Source: Chrysemys picta bellii
Lineage: Eukaryota > Chordata > Testudines > Emydidae
Direction of reading: 5' to 3'
DNA: 64,000 nucleotides
Assembly (NCBI RefSeq): GCF_011386835.1
Contig: NC_088791.1
Span: 53,339,498 to 53,403,497, forward strand
The notes under the pieces: generated by a model
Told to the model about the DNA's origin: nothing
The model's database searches: none
What the model saw: the letters and a program-made list of their open reading frames with translations, nothing else
Position numbers and translations under genes: made by a program
Shown: positions 1 through 11,289 of the stretch, in pieces
Numbering within the stretch: the first letter of the stretch is position 1
Layout of the letters: each line of letters opens with the position of its first letter

Positions 1-157
1 ATCATTCAAGAAGATAGAACTGTGTCATTTTGAGAACACTCTTTTTGCATTCTTTCCAAACTGTGGAATTCTTGTCTTAAAAGGATTAGGTTCCCTAGTA
101 CAAATTTTGACTGGACTTTCATTCATAGAGGTCCATGACTAGGGGCTTCTAGGTGCT

Positions 158-1204
158 TAGGGTTACCATATTTCAGCAAGCAAAAAAGAGGACGGGAGGA
201 GCCCCGCCCTAGCCCCGCCCCTGCCCCTCCCACTTCCTGCCCCCCCAGAACCCCCAACCCTCCCCCCGTTCCTTGTCCCCTGATTGCCCCCTCCTGGGAC
301 CCCTGCCCCTAACTGCCCCCCAGGACTCCACCCCCTATCTAAGCCTCCCTGCCTCTTGTCCCCTGACTGCCCCAACCCTTATCCACACCCCCACCCCCAG
401 ACAGACCCCTGGGACTCCCACGCCCCATCCAACCACTCCCCACCCTCTGACAGCCCCCCCCCCCAGAACTCCCAACCCATCTAAACCCCTCTGCTCCCTG
501 TCCCCTGACTGCTCCGATCCCTCTCCCCACTCCTGCCCCCTGACAGCTCCCCCCCAGAACTCCCAACCCCCCACCCCACCCCCGCTCCTTGTCCTCTGAC
601 TGCCCCCTCCTGGGACCCCTGCTCCTAACTGCCCTCCAGAACCCCACCCCCTACCTAAGACTCCCTGTGCATTGTCCCCTAACTGCCCCCTCCTAAGACC
701 CCCCCCAACTGCCCCCCAGGACCCTACCCCCTACCTGTACCCTGACTGCCCAAAACTTTCTCCACTCCCCCCAAAAAGCCCCCCCCATGAACTCCCGACC
801 CCCCCCCCGTTTCTTGACTGCCCCTCCAGAACCTCCCTGCCCCTTCTCCTGCCCCCTGGCCCCCTTACCCTGCTGCTCAGAACAGGGTGTTGGGCTCTGT
901 GCGAGCCGGACACGTGGCTGCGCTCCCCAGCACAACAAAACCCGGTCCCTGGCCCTGCACAGTGCTGCCAGAGCCGGGCTGCAGGGGAGAGCTGCCGGCT
1001 CAGAATGCAGTGCGGAGCTCCTCTACAGCTGCTCCGGAGTCCAGCCCGTGACTTCCCTGCAGCCCTCCCAGCCGCTCGCTCTGCTCTGCCGGGGGAGGGG
1101 GGAAATCCCGGACATTTTGAGTGCTTTACAAATTCCCCCCGGACGCTATTTTTAGCACAAAAAGGAGGACATGTCCGGGTAAATCCGGACGAATGGTAAC
1201 CCTA
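158..1204. mobile_element. Non-autonomous hAT-like DNA transposon with C-rich minisatellite core
   Basis: The element begins TAGGGTTACCAT and ends with the exact complement ATGGTAACCCTA. It is flanked by a perfect 8-bp direct repeat, TAGGTGCT, at 150-157 and 1205-1212. An 8-bp target duplication is the hallmark of the hAT superfamily. No transposase is present, so it is non-autonomous. The interior from about 240 to 870 is a degenerate C-rich tandem array repeating motifs such as CCCCTGACTGCCCC and CCCCAGAACTCCC. The right part (about 880-1200) is unique and GC-rich, and carries 'ggacat' and 'gtccgg' motifs near the end. Open frames on both strands in this block follow from base composition and are not genes. 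The TIR resembles that of the small MITE at 42925-43048. Confidence 0.85.
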
Positions 1205-1212
1205 TAGGTGCT

Positions 1213-1740
1213 ACAGTAATACAAATGATAAATAATAATAGATGCATCTATCAGTGCATATACAACACACATCAAGGAGAGAAAATCAGCATGTGTAAAT
1301 AAAGAGACACCTAACTATCCACTTCCATGTGCAATTATCCAATTTGCATGCAAAAACAGACTTTGGTGCAGATGGATTTGGGTGTACTGTGAGGCATAAA
1401 ACAATTTGGTCCTCAGAGACCATTACTAGAATTTAAATGCACTTAAGACATATTTATCTGAACTGACTTTTAAACTGTGCTCTCATTTGCAATGCATTTG
1501 TAATTGTCCACGTAAAGAGTACCTTTGAAATATCATTTATAGAAGTCTAATTGCCAGGCTTAAATAAGAAATAAAAAAAATGTAATGAATCCTCCAACAC
1601 ATGATTTCAACTTCAGGCTTCAGCCTCTAAGGAGGTGACTTTTCAAGGGAATATAAAGCCTCACACCCAAGAATTAAGAGTATTTCCACACAAACCCACG
1701 CTGTGATTGTCAGTACTAGCCTTGATAGCCAAGGCTAGTG
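1213..1740. other. No recognisable feature
   Basis: AT-rich sequence with no coding frame and no repeat I can recognise. Confidence 0.5.
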
Positions 1741-2038
1741 ATAGGCTGTTCTCAGTGGTGGCAGATGACAGAACAAGAAGCAATGGTCTCAAATTGCAGT
1801 GAGGGAGGTCTAAGTTGGATATTAGGAAACACTATTTCACTAGGAGGGTGGTGAAGCACTGGAATGGGTTACCTAGGGAGGTGGTGGAATCTCCATCCTT
1901 AGAGGTTTTTAAGGCCTGGCTTGACAAAGCCTTGGCTCGGATGATTTAATTGGTGTTGGTCCTGCTTTGAGCAGGGGATTGGACTAGATGACCTCCTGAG
2001 GTCTCCTCCAACCCTAATAGTCTATGATTCTATGATTC
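1741..2038 (+). mobile_element. CR1 LINE, 3' terminal fragment
   Basis: This is a 5'-truncated CR1 copy covering the end of ORF2 and the 3' UTR. The segment coding for the conserved C-terminus ('...[19 protein letters not shown]...' type) is readable but short. The copy ends in the 8-bp repeat characteristic of CR1, here about two units of ATTCTATG after 'aacccta'. CR1 copies typically lack target duplications, and none is seen. Near-identical tails occur at 7441-7779 (plus) and, in reverse, around 58000. Confidence 0.85.
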
Positions 2039-2350
2039 AAAGTAGTTTAAAAATATTTTGGCTGAAATTGTGAAATTGTTAGCTGACTGTCACTTGTTCT
2101 ATAGTTTATTTCTAGATTTACTTCCTTGTAATGTTTATTTTGTATTTGAAAAGCAAAACAACTTTGACTGTTAGAAAGTATAAATTTAGTTTCTTCCCTT
2201 TATTTGTAAGCTGTCCAAGGCAGGGGCCATTTCTTCCTATATGTTTGAATAGCTCCTTGTAAAATGGGGCACTAATCCTCACTGGGGCTTTTGGGTGTTA
2301 GCACTCTAGAAATAATACACTAATAAGCCAATTGTCAGCAGCTTTAGTTA

Positions 2351-2542
2351 AAAGAAGAACAGGAGTACTTGTGGCACCTTAGAGACTAACAAATTTATTA
2401 GAGCATAAGCTTTCGTGGACTACAGCCCACTTCCGAAGAAGTGGGCTGTAGTCCACGAAAGCTTATGCTCTAATAAATTTGTTAGTTCTTCTCCTGTTCT
2501 TCTTTTTGCGGATACAGACTAACACGGCTGCTACTCTGAAAC
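2351..2542. mobile_element. Fold-back retroelement, probable Penelope-like (PLE) terminal repeat, copy 1
   Basis: Two inverted arms (about 2382-2433 and 2438-2489) are nearly perfect complements and share the core 'gcataagctttcgtgg'. A unique tail follows ('gatacagactaacacggctg') to 2542. A perfect 12-bp target duplication, CAGCTTTAGTTA, flanks the unit at 2339-2350 and 2543-2554. Duplications of this length, differing between the three copies here, fit target-primed retrotransposition rather than a hAT or Tc1 cut-and-paste element. The arm on the plus strand has a CCGAAGA/helix/GAAA arrangement, a mutated form of the hammerhead-like core seen better at 18598-18637. Assignment to PLE is inference from the fold-back layout and that core. 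Confidence 0.65.
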
Positions 2543-2554
2543 CAGCTTTAGTTA

Positions 2555-5500
2555 GTTTCATATGCCTTTCTGCTTTCAGTAAAATACATAAGATGAAATG
2601 TTATCAATATTTCATAATTTAGAAAGTCATCAAGCAAACATGAAGAGTATATGCGAAAATGTCAGTGAAGAAAAACTGACAAGACCAACATTTAAAAAAA
2701 AAGCTATTTAAATGACTTTCTGCAACCTTATGGACTCTTTCCAGCTTCCAATGGCTATTAGCAACTCTGGCAGTGGGTTTGCAGGCATTATTCACAATCT
2801 ATGTGTATTAAGCACACTAATTAATAATACTTTGTACTGATATAGTTCCTCTGATTCGAGACTCTGCAAGTGATTTACTGGCATTAATGAGTGAAACCTC
2901 ACAATATATCTTTCAGATAGGAAATATTACAGCTGTAAAATACTGCAAAAAAGAATTAATGAATAAAAGCAGCAATTTCAGTCCACTGTTATTTATGGAA
3001 TCATTTCTGTTATGTGTGGGACATTTCCATATGAAAATGTTTCTTTGGATGCATTCAGTCAAAATTGTAATTCATATGTGTGAATTGAAATCATAATGCT
3101 GTATCTAGGTGTTTTGCCCCTCAGACTCACAGTGACAGGCCGACTAGACTCATTGTGGCTAAATAAAGGATTCTGCATGATAGGGTGGAGTACAGGCATT
3201 GGGAAGTGACCATATATATGATAAAACAAGTATCCTGCCTCTCTGCCCAAAGTACCCAATGCAAAAGGCATTTCTCAGCCATAGTCCAACATAAAAGAGG
3301 TAAGGCTTGTGCTAACCGAAGTCCAAACTCAAAGCCTGGAGAATATTAGCTCTGTTAGTTTTAGACCTAGTTGTTCAGAGAACAAGAGTAAGTAATACAT
3401 CATTCTTATCCAAATAATAACTCTGAACATCCTGTTCTGGTTTATAATCTTGTAGGACAAGGAGGTGTTTTTTTCTCATTCCTGAAACGAAAGCATGCTG
3501 TTTCACTAATCCTTATGAGACAATTACAGATGTCTATGGTTTCTGATGGTTCCATTCTACTGTAATACTGGCAGCTTCAGCAGATAACGCTTTTTTAGAT
3601 AAGGGATTAAACCTATCCCTGTAGAACCTTAGTTGGGTTGTTACTATGCAACCCAGCTCACCTGCTAATCCATAAAACAACTACCCTCCTTCATCACATC
3701 CCTCCTTGAGACTGACACAGCCACAACCTATGTAAGAAATCAGCAAAGTAATGACAGCTTGGTTGAAGGGCAAATAAGGATGGTCAACACTTGCTTTATC
3801 TATTTTGTTTACATTCAAACAAAACACAATATATAAAAACTGCATATATTCCCACTTTATATTTTAATTGTCATCTTAGAGTGTAAGATCACCCAGACAA
3901 AGACTATATCTTAATATGGTCCCTAGAACAATCCTAATTGAGGTCTCTGGATTCTACTGCAGTATCGATGTTAAATAACAGATTCTGTGACTCAGCTAGT
4001 CTAAAGTTAATAACATTACTAAATAATGCATGATATTTAGAGAATCAAGAAAGACCCATAGGTGATCTTAACACAAACATAAGGCAAGAAAAAAATCTTC
4101 CAAAACAAAATTTAAAACTCAGGACATGAGTTGTATGTACTACAGTCGCCTTTTAACCCTGTCTTTACCTAGGCATAATTTACAAGATCTGGGGAAAATT
4201 AGGCATACAACTTCTTTTGGTTTAAAAAGCTCTCCAAATTTGTGAGCCTAGAAAAAGTTTAATTGAAGTCAGTGAAGGAATCTCAAAGGAAAATAACTGT
4301 GCTTTTATAAAGGTATCTTTATCCTGGGTTTACAAAGACTTTTTTCCTTTGACATGGTCTCAAAACAACTGACTGTCCCACTGGAGATATATACCTACCC
4401 ATAGCTATCAGCTTTGCCTTTTCATCCTGAGCCGACTGGGTGCAAAGACAGCAAGTTTGCATATTATTTCAACAGAACCAAAAAGGCTTATTCAACAGAG
4501 TTCAGATCTTTCTGCAGCTTTAGTTTCACCTTCAGACTTCCAGTACTGAAATGCTACTCTGACTGGGGACTGAATAGTCAAGGCCCCTTGAGTATCGCAA
4601 AGTCACCGACAGTTGTACTTTGCTTCAAAATAGCCATTGCTTTATTTGCTCTCTCCAAAACATGATGCCTTCTCCATCTGCCCAGTACTCAAGATCCACC
4701 CAGACATGCAATGAGACAGGTTAGTTATCCTGTTTGCAAAATTAATGAATAATTCAAAATTAATTCCTCATTTAAAAAAAAAATCCAGTGATTGCCTCTC
4801 TTCTATTCCTGTTGCTCTATGTCCATTATTTTGTTTGTCTTTCCCCCACAAGGGAGAATTGTGAGTCCCTTGTGTTTTCTCCCAAGCTACTGTCCTTACA
4901 CAGACAGGATGGAAAGAAAGGAAGGGACACTCCACTTAACCCAGAAAAATAATGATGCGATCGCTTGGTCACCTGTGCCCCTGACTGAGAACCACATGAA
5001 AAAGGTAGGAAACCAGATCCTGAGCTCTCGCTCCAGCTGTTTTGCACTGCACAGGCTGAAAAGCAGGTTTTATATATTGTACAGATAGTGTTTCATTCAA
5101 AATGGATTATGGAGCAGTACTGACTTAGCTGTTTAACATTTTAAGGTCTCCAGGTTGCTCTGTTAAATTGGAGGCATATTATTAGTGCTGATGCACACCA
5201 AAGTGTTATTCAGCAATGTTCTTCCTGCACCTATCGAACCATTTCTGGATCTGCAGCATTTTATTTTTTGTTTGTTTACTGCATGGTTTGTCTGCCCAGT
5301 CTGCATTTCTCAAGATTTCTTGCTCTGCAAGGCAATTTAGCAGCTTGAACTCACCATGAGAAATCCCATGATTCAAGGTAAAAAGTGGCCTTAGGGTTTA
5401 CTTCAATTCTAGTGATCAAAGGAGCTCAGGATAGTTCCATGTAACTCCTCAAAAATAATCTTACTGGTAAATGTGCTGTAATTTTGTTCTTGGCAGTGCT

Positions 5501-6440
5501 TTACTATCTACCCTGGAGCAAAATCAAGCAGTTATTTCTTCTCTTGTTCTTCATTTATTTACAATTAATGTGTAGAAGTATACAGTACTGTTGTATCTTG
5601 CATCTATCTATGCATCCCATGTAATGAAGATTTTGCAGCAAGATATTCTGAGGTACCTGGAAATATGACTCATTTTCACTGGACAAAAATGAGGGAATAG
5701 AAGGAACATTTCTTCTTAGCTTATTCTGTCACTGCAGTACTGTACATTTAAGTTTTCATTATTACTATACATAAAAGCGCTATTATTGTTACAGACAGAT
5801 GCTTTCAGTACGTGCTAGCAGTGCTTCATAGGCACTATTCCTTACATGAAGCCACTGTTATATCTGTCAGTCAATATTCACATTATCTAAAAGACAGATG
5901 ACATTTTTAATTAGACTGCCACATTTATGACTATCATCCTAACTTCAGACAGTTTGAACTCTTTATAGACCTAACCAGACAACTTTTTAATGGAAAATTG
6001 TGACACTTTTTCCAACAGATATTCTAAGAAAATATGTTTAGGCTTTCTGTTTGATCTAACCTTTATTGTACAGTTCAAAAGATATGTCTCGGACACATAC
6101 CTGGACAATAAATTATTCCAAGGAAAGAAACTGTCCATGAAACATGGTAAGATAGTTAATCATTTAGAATTTGTTTTCAAGATTAAGCAGTCACCAAAAT
6201 ATTGGTACCACAAACAATAAAGATTTTACTTCTTGTCGATCACAAACTTTCTAAAGTTTAGTGACAGTCTAGACTGTCTAAAACTCTGGACTTTTTAAAT
6301 GTTCAGAACTTTAAATTTTTCAAACTGATTTTCCTAAAACATGACTTGTTTCGTAGATTGATTCATACACAAATTAAGGCAAAGTCTGGATATACTCTGT
6401 TTGTAAGGTTGTAAAAGACATTGTAGATTGAATTATATAT
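2555..6440. other. No recognisable feature (3.9 kb)
   Basis: AT-rich single-copy-looking DNA. The short open frames (for example 2887-3096, 4414-4665, 4792-5088, 5990-6220) show no domain, no splice context and no coding bias that I can see, so I do not call them genes. Confidence 0.5.
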
Positions 6441-6442
6441 TT

Positions 6443-7440
6443 AAGAACATAAGAACTGACATGCTGGGTCAGACCAACCGTCCTTCTGGTCCAGAATCCT
6501 GTCTCTGACAATGGCCAACCCCCTGCTCAATGTGAAGCTAGCATGTCTGTTGATTTAGGGAGTTCCAGGGGAAAGCTGGCCCATCTCACAATGAATATGT
6601 TGACCAGGTATCAGGACCAACCCCAACTAAATCATCCCAGCCCCGGGCTATGTCAAACTGGGCCTTGAAAATCTCGAAGGATGGAGATACCACCACCTCC
6701 CTAAATAACCCATTCCAGTGCTTCACCACCCTCCTAGTGAAATAGCTTTTTCCTAATATCCAACCTAGACTTCCCCCACTACAACTTGAGACCATTGCTT
6801 CTTGTTCTGTCATCTGCCACCACTGAGAACAGCCTAGCTCCATCCTCTTTGGATCTCCCCCTTCAGGTAGTTGAAGGGATTAATTGCACCCTCATTCTTC
6901 TCTTCTGGAGACTAAACAAACTCAGTTCCCTCAGCCTCTCCTCATAAGTCATGTGCACCAGCCCCCTGATCATTTTCATTGCCCTCTGCTGGGCTTTCTT
7001 CAATTTATCCACACCCCTTCTGTAGTGGGGTGGCCCAAAACTGGACGCAATACTCCATATGTGTCCTCACCAGTGCTGAATAGAGGGGAATAATCACTTC
7101 CCTCAATCTGCTGGAAATGCTCCTACTAATGCAGCCCAATATGCCGTTAGACTTTTTGACAAGGGCCCACTGCTGACTCATATCCAGCTTCTCATCAACA
7201 GTTATCCCTACATCCTTTTCTGCAGAACTGCCGCTCAGCCAGTCGTTCCCCAGCCTGTAGCAGTGCATGGGATTCTTCCGTCCTATGTGCAGGACACTGC
7301 ACTTCTCCTTGTTGAACCTCAGATCTCTTTTGGCCCAATCCTCCAATTTGTCTAGGTCACTCTGGACCCTATCCCTATCCTCCAGTGCACCTACCTCTCC
7401 CCCCAGCTTTGTGTCATCTGCAAACTTGCTGAGAGTGCAA
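6443..7440 (-). mobile_element. CR1 LINE fragment (end of RT plus 3' UTR), left part
   Basis: Minus-strand CR1. Positions 7346-7005 translate to the post-palm RT region ('RFNKEKCSVLHIGRKNP', '...ISRSISSRLREVIIPLYSALVRTHMEYCVQFWA...'), and 6843-6586 to the conserved C-terminal tail region. The first ~160 bases (6443-6600) start with 'aagaacataagaac' and match a different CR1 3'-end type, so this end may be a chimera of two CR1 tails. The copy is decayed, with stops and shifts in ORF2. It is interrupted at about 7440 by a plus-strand CR1 tail and resumes at 7780. Confidence 0.8.
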
Positions 7441-7779
7441 TTAATCCCTTCAACTACCTGAAGAGGGGTTCCAAAGAGGATGGAGCTAGGCTGTCCTCAG
7501 TGGTGGCAGATGACAGAACAAGAAGCAATGGTCTTAAGTTGCAGTGGGGGAGGTCTAGATTGGATATTAGGAAACACTATTTCACTAGGAGGGTGGTGAA
7601 GCACTGAAATGGGTTACCTAGGGTGGTGGCGGAATCTCCATCCTTAGAGGTTTTTAAGGCCCGGCTTGACAAAGCCTTGGCTGGGATGATTTAGTTGGCG
7701 TTGGTCCTGCTTTGGGCAGGGGATTGGACTAGATGACCTCCTGAGGTCTCTTCCAACCCTAATATTCTATGATTCTGTG
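7441..7779 (+). mobile_element. CR1 LINE 3' tail inserted in the antisense CR1
   Basis: Plus-strand CR1 end, about 95% like the copy at 1741-2038 by eye. It runs from a segment reading 'aactacctgaagaggggttcc' through the ORF2 C-terminus to the 3' end 'attctatgattct'. It splits the minus-strand CR1 whose RT-coding parts lie at 6601-7440 and 7780-8170. No target duplication is evident, and some of the host CR1 seems missing at the junction, which is usual for CR1 insertion. Confidence 0.8.
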
Positions 7780-8170
7780 TTGAACAAAACCGGCCCCAGG
7801 ACCAACCCCTAGGGCACTTTGCTTGATACTGGCTGCCAACTAGACATCGAGCCGATGATCACTACCCGTTGAGCCTGATGATCTAGCCAGCTTTCTATCC
7901 ACCTTATAGTCCATTCATCCAATCCATACTTTTTTAACTCGCTGGCAAGAATACTGTAGGAGACTAGAAAAAAGCTTTGGATACAAAGTCAAGATATATC
8001 ACATCCACCACTTTCCCCATATCCACAGAGCCAGTTATCTTATCATAAAAAGCAATCAGGTTTGTCAGGCATGACTTGCCATTGGTGAATCCATGTTGAC
8101 TGTTCCCGATCACCTTCCTCTCCTCCAAGTTCTTTAAAATGGATTCCTTGATGACCTGTTCCATGATTTT
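7780..8170 (-). mobile_element. CR1 LINE fragment (RT palm), right part
   Basis: This continues the minus-strand CR1 interrupted at 7440. Positions 8164-7964 encode the RT segment with the '[10 protein letters not shown]' motif and the catalytic-box region '[11 protein letters not shown]'. In intact CR1 this reads YLDFSKAFD, so one extra codon has been gained. The upstream part of the LINE is missing, so the copy is 5'-truncated near 8170, next to a short TA-rich stretch. Confidence 0.8.
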
Positions 8171-8221
8171 CCCGTATATATATATAAATATAGTGTCAAT
8201 CTATAAAAAGGGGAATAAGGC

Positions 8222-8405
8222 CAGTTAGAGGAGGGATCACTTAGTGGTTTGAGCATTGGCCTATTGAACCCAGGATTGTGAGTTCAGTCCTTGAGGAGGC
8301 CATTTAGGGAACTGGGGTAAAAAACTGTCTGGGGATTGGTCCTGCTTTAAGCAGGGGATTGGACTAGATAAGATCCCATCCAACCTTGTTATTCTATGAT
8401 TCTAA
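8222..8405 (+). mobile_element. tRNA-derived Cry-type SINE with CR1-like tail
   Basis: The head is tRNA-like: an A box in 'tcacttagtggtttgagca' and a B box near 'gagttcagtcc' (Pol III promoter elements). The body 'ggccatttagggaactgggg' is shared with the SINEs at 14467 and 22949. The 3' tail, from 'ggtcctgctttaagcagggg' to 'ttctatgattct', closely follows the CR1 3' end at 1741-2038. That is the known signature of a SINE mobilised by CR1 machinery. There is no coding function. Confidence 0.85.
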
Positions 8406-8513
8406 CCCAGGGAATTAGAAACCAGTCAACTTAACTTCAGTGCCCAGAAAGATTTTTTCACAAATAATTAAGCAATCAATTTGCATTCCCCACTGTATCC
8501 AAAAAGTGTCAAG

Positions 8514-8650
8514 ACTCAAGGCTAGTCTACACTAGAATTGCTACGGTGGTGCAGCTGATGTAGCTTCACCGCTGTAGCACAGCTAGTGCAGACGCTCTAT
8601 GCCAATGGGGGAGAGCTCTCCCATCAGCATAATTACTGTGTCCGCCCTAT
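8514..8650. repeat. Partial MITE-like repeat
   Basis: It begins 'aaggctagtctacactagaa', a terminus similar to the Harbinger end at 33418 ('gtctacactacg'), and continues with 'gggggagagctctcccatc'. Only one end is recognisable, so this is probably half of a decayed Harbinger-type MITE. Confidence 0.4.
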
Positions 8651-8659
8651 TATATTGTG

Positions 8660-11050
8660 GTACTACTTGGCCTGTGGATCTCCGTGTATGTAACCATGTT
8701 TTACTGCTCGCTCCAGATTCTCCCTCTGTTGTTTTTCCTCCATTCATTCCTCTCTGAATAAATATTTTCCTTTCCTATATTCATTGTATTAGTCCAATGT
8801 ATGTATGTGTGTATGTTTATGCCGGGGGGGGTTGGAACAGGTGCCCTTGGAAGGGAGTTTTCCTGCTGCGCTTCTTTTCTTGGCCCAAGCCACCTGCAGA
8901 GGAGTCTCCATTTTGGCCATTAGGACATGATAGTTACATACGCGAATAAAAAACAAATCACTCTTGGAATGCTAAAAAAAAAAAAATTTAAAGCAGCAGC
9001 CATCATGCTCATCAGGTGGGTTTTCCCAGCTGCCTTCCCATAGGTGTCTTGGTAACCATGGTTACTTAGTTTGCTACTTAAGTACAATCTCTTTAAATAA
9101 AGGATTGTAAAATGCAAAAAAAGTGGGTAGAATCCGATGATGTATAGTGGCGATGGAAATATTTGCTGTAAATTAATTCTCCATTCAGCCATGTGAAGGG
9201 AAAAAAAAGGCAAATTTAATTCAAAGCAATTATTTCAAGCAGCATCACATGAATGCAGCCAAATGTTTCTGAGGGGGGGAAAAAGGAGCAAGAAAAATAA
9301 GCAGTTCTACATGATTTTTTTTAAGGATGGTGTGGTTATCTTTTGCTATCTGTACACAGACATAGTTACGGTGTATTATGCTGTAAGAATACAGCTTGCT
9401 GCTAAGAAATACACTCCGCAATTTGACAATATGAACCCTGATGCTGAATAGGGCAGCAAAAATGTCATGGGCTAATGACTATGAAAATCCAGTGGCTCCA
9501 GTACCATGGAAGGGGTAATGGAGTGGTGGCAGTTGCCATTCCAACCTCTGAGCTGGTGTAGCACCCACAGGGGGCATGTATTGGTATAGCTGCAAATTGT
9601 GTAGGTGAATTCCATCTCTCCTGCCCCTGCTTCGTGCCCCTCACAAAGTCAGTTATTTGTGCCTTGAATCTCAGTCAAGTGAAAGATATTTGCTGGTGGC
9701 AGTCAGTGGATATTTTATTATGTGCACATCTCAATTAGCAGTGGCTTAGTATGCTATTAATATTATTATTGTTCATCAGGATAGTTTAAGATTTACATTA
9801 TTAGAGGAAATTAAGAACAGTAAAAAAATTTATAGCTCCGTATTTTTTGCAATGAGTAGGCTTCCTTTGTCATTAACAAAGCCATCTGTAGCTCAAAATG
9901 CAGCACAATAAATGTGCTGTGAGTGAAAATTTAATGGCATGTAGCCAAAGATGGAGCAGCAGGGTTTGATTAAGTGCAGAAAAGGTTGTCTTTGCATTTT
10001 CCACTAAACTAAAGGATCTTTTCTTGGATCTTGTTATCTTGTAACTATCTGTTCAGTATACAGAAGCAGCAGCAGTAGACTTTGCCTTAGTAATTTTGCT
10101 CTACTGTATTCAACTTGAGGTTTTTGCCTAATTTAGGACCAGAGCTTCAGCTGGCGTGAGGCCATGTAATGCCAATGAAGCCAATTTACACCAGCTGAGG
10201 ATCTAGCATATAGCATTTTCAAGGACTGAACCCTAATAGCATTGTTAATTATAGATAATCTTGTTCTTGCTGTTAATTCTTCAGCTCACATTCTATAAGC
10301 CTTATCAGTGTCTAAGCTGTGTGGTTATACTGTAGGGTTAAAAGATGCTCTGAAATTGTTAAATATAAATAAAATATTCTTCTTTACATTTAAAATTACC
10401 AAAATTACTGTTGGGGATAAAAATTGCCAAACATCCAGGCCCTCATTTTAGTCTGATAAAAATTGCCAAACATCCAGGCCCTCATTTTAGTCTGATAAAT
10501 TCCTCTACGGAGACTATCCTGATCAGACTCAGTGATCTGCTCGCCACCATGAATCTCAGGGGATGATTTCAGATCTCTGTAGTATTTAACAAAATGGATC
10601 ATTGGGCTCTGCTAAATTACCTAGAGAACTGTTGGCTATTTGGCTGTAATTAGGATCGTAGTTCTGGTTATACTCAACAAAGCAGCTTCAACTGATAATG
10701 GTGGGTGAATTCCCGTCCGTTTCTACTGTGATTTCCTGTGGTGTTCTCCAGTGATTTGTTTTGACTCAAGTACAATCTATGCTTCCTTTCGAAGTTATTT
10801 TTGAGCTATCTGGTTTGGGAAATTATAGCTATGCAGAGGATATTGTGAAGGCGATATATTTCTCTGCCTCCAGATTATGGGAGGATACATGGTGCCTGAA
10901 GAAACATATTCCTGAAATTTGAGACGCGCAGGGGAGGGGGGAGGGAGAGGAGGAAACTAACTAGAATTAAATCCTAGCAATATTGAAAGTATATTGGTTT
11001 CAGACTGTTTGCGTGAAACGAGTGACATTTCCCCATTCCACTCAGTCTTT
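8660..11050. other. No recognisable gene (2.4 kb)
   Basis: AT-rich. It contains short simple-sequence runs and one 39-bp tandem duplication (listed separately). Small open frames here have no supporting features. Confidence 0.5.
10416..10499. repeat. 39-bp tandem duplication
   Basis: A 39-bp unit starting 'gataaaaattgccaaacatc' occurs twice head to tail (10416-10454 and 10455-10493), with a few bases of a third copy. The two copies appear identical, so the duplication is recent. As 39 is 13 codons, it creates a repeat in an incidental minus-strand frame that I do not consider a gene. Confidence 0.9.
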
Positions 11051-11052
11051 GA

Positions 11053-11245
11053 TAGGGATATATTTATTATTAATAATCATCATTTTTATTACAGTAAAAC
11101 CTAAGAGCCCGCTAAGAATCGACCCATTGTTCTATGCACTGTGCAAACACAGAATGATAGATTGTCCCTCACCTAAACAGCTTACAATCTGTATACACAA
11201 GACAGATGCAGGATTGGGGAAGAGGAATAATACATAAGAAGTGTT
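11053..11245. repeat. Ancient amniote SINE-like fragment
   Basis: It resembles the widespread amniote interspersed repeat containing 'cactgtgcaaacacag', 'ttgtccctcacctaaa' and 'cagcttacaatctg'. Recognition is from memory of similar vertebrate repeats. Family assignment is uncertain. Confidence 0.4.
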
Positions 11246-11289
11246 AACAATGTGGTGGCAGCAAATATCATTAATTTCACAATTGTTTT

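Noticed and set aside
163..938. Long Pro/Thr- and Gly/Arg-rich open frames on both strands
   Set aside because: They follow from the C-rich tandem array inside a non-autonomous transposon; all frames are open for the same compositional reason.
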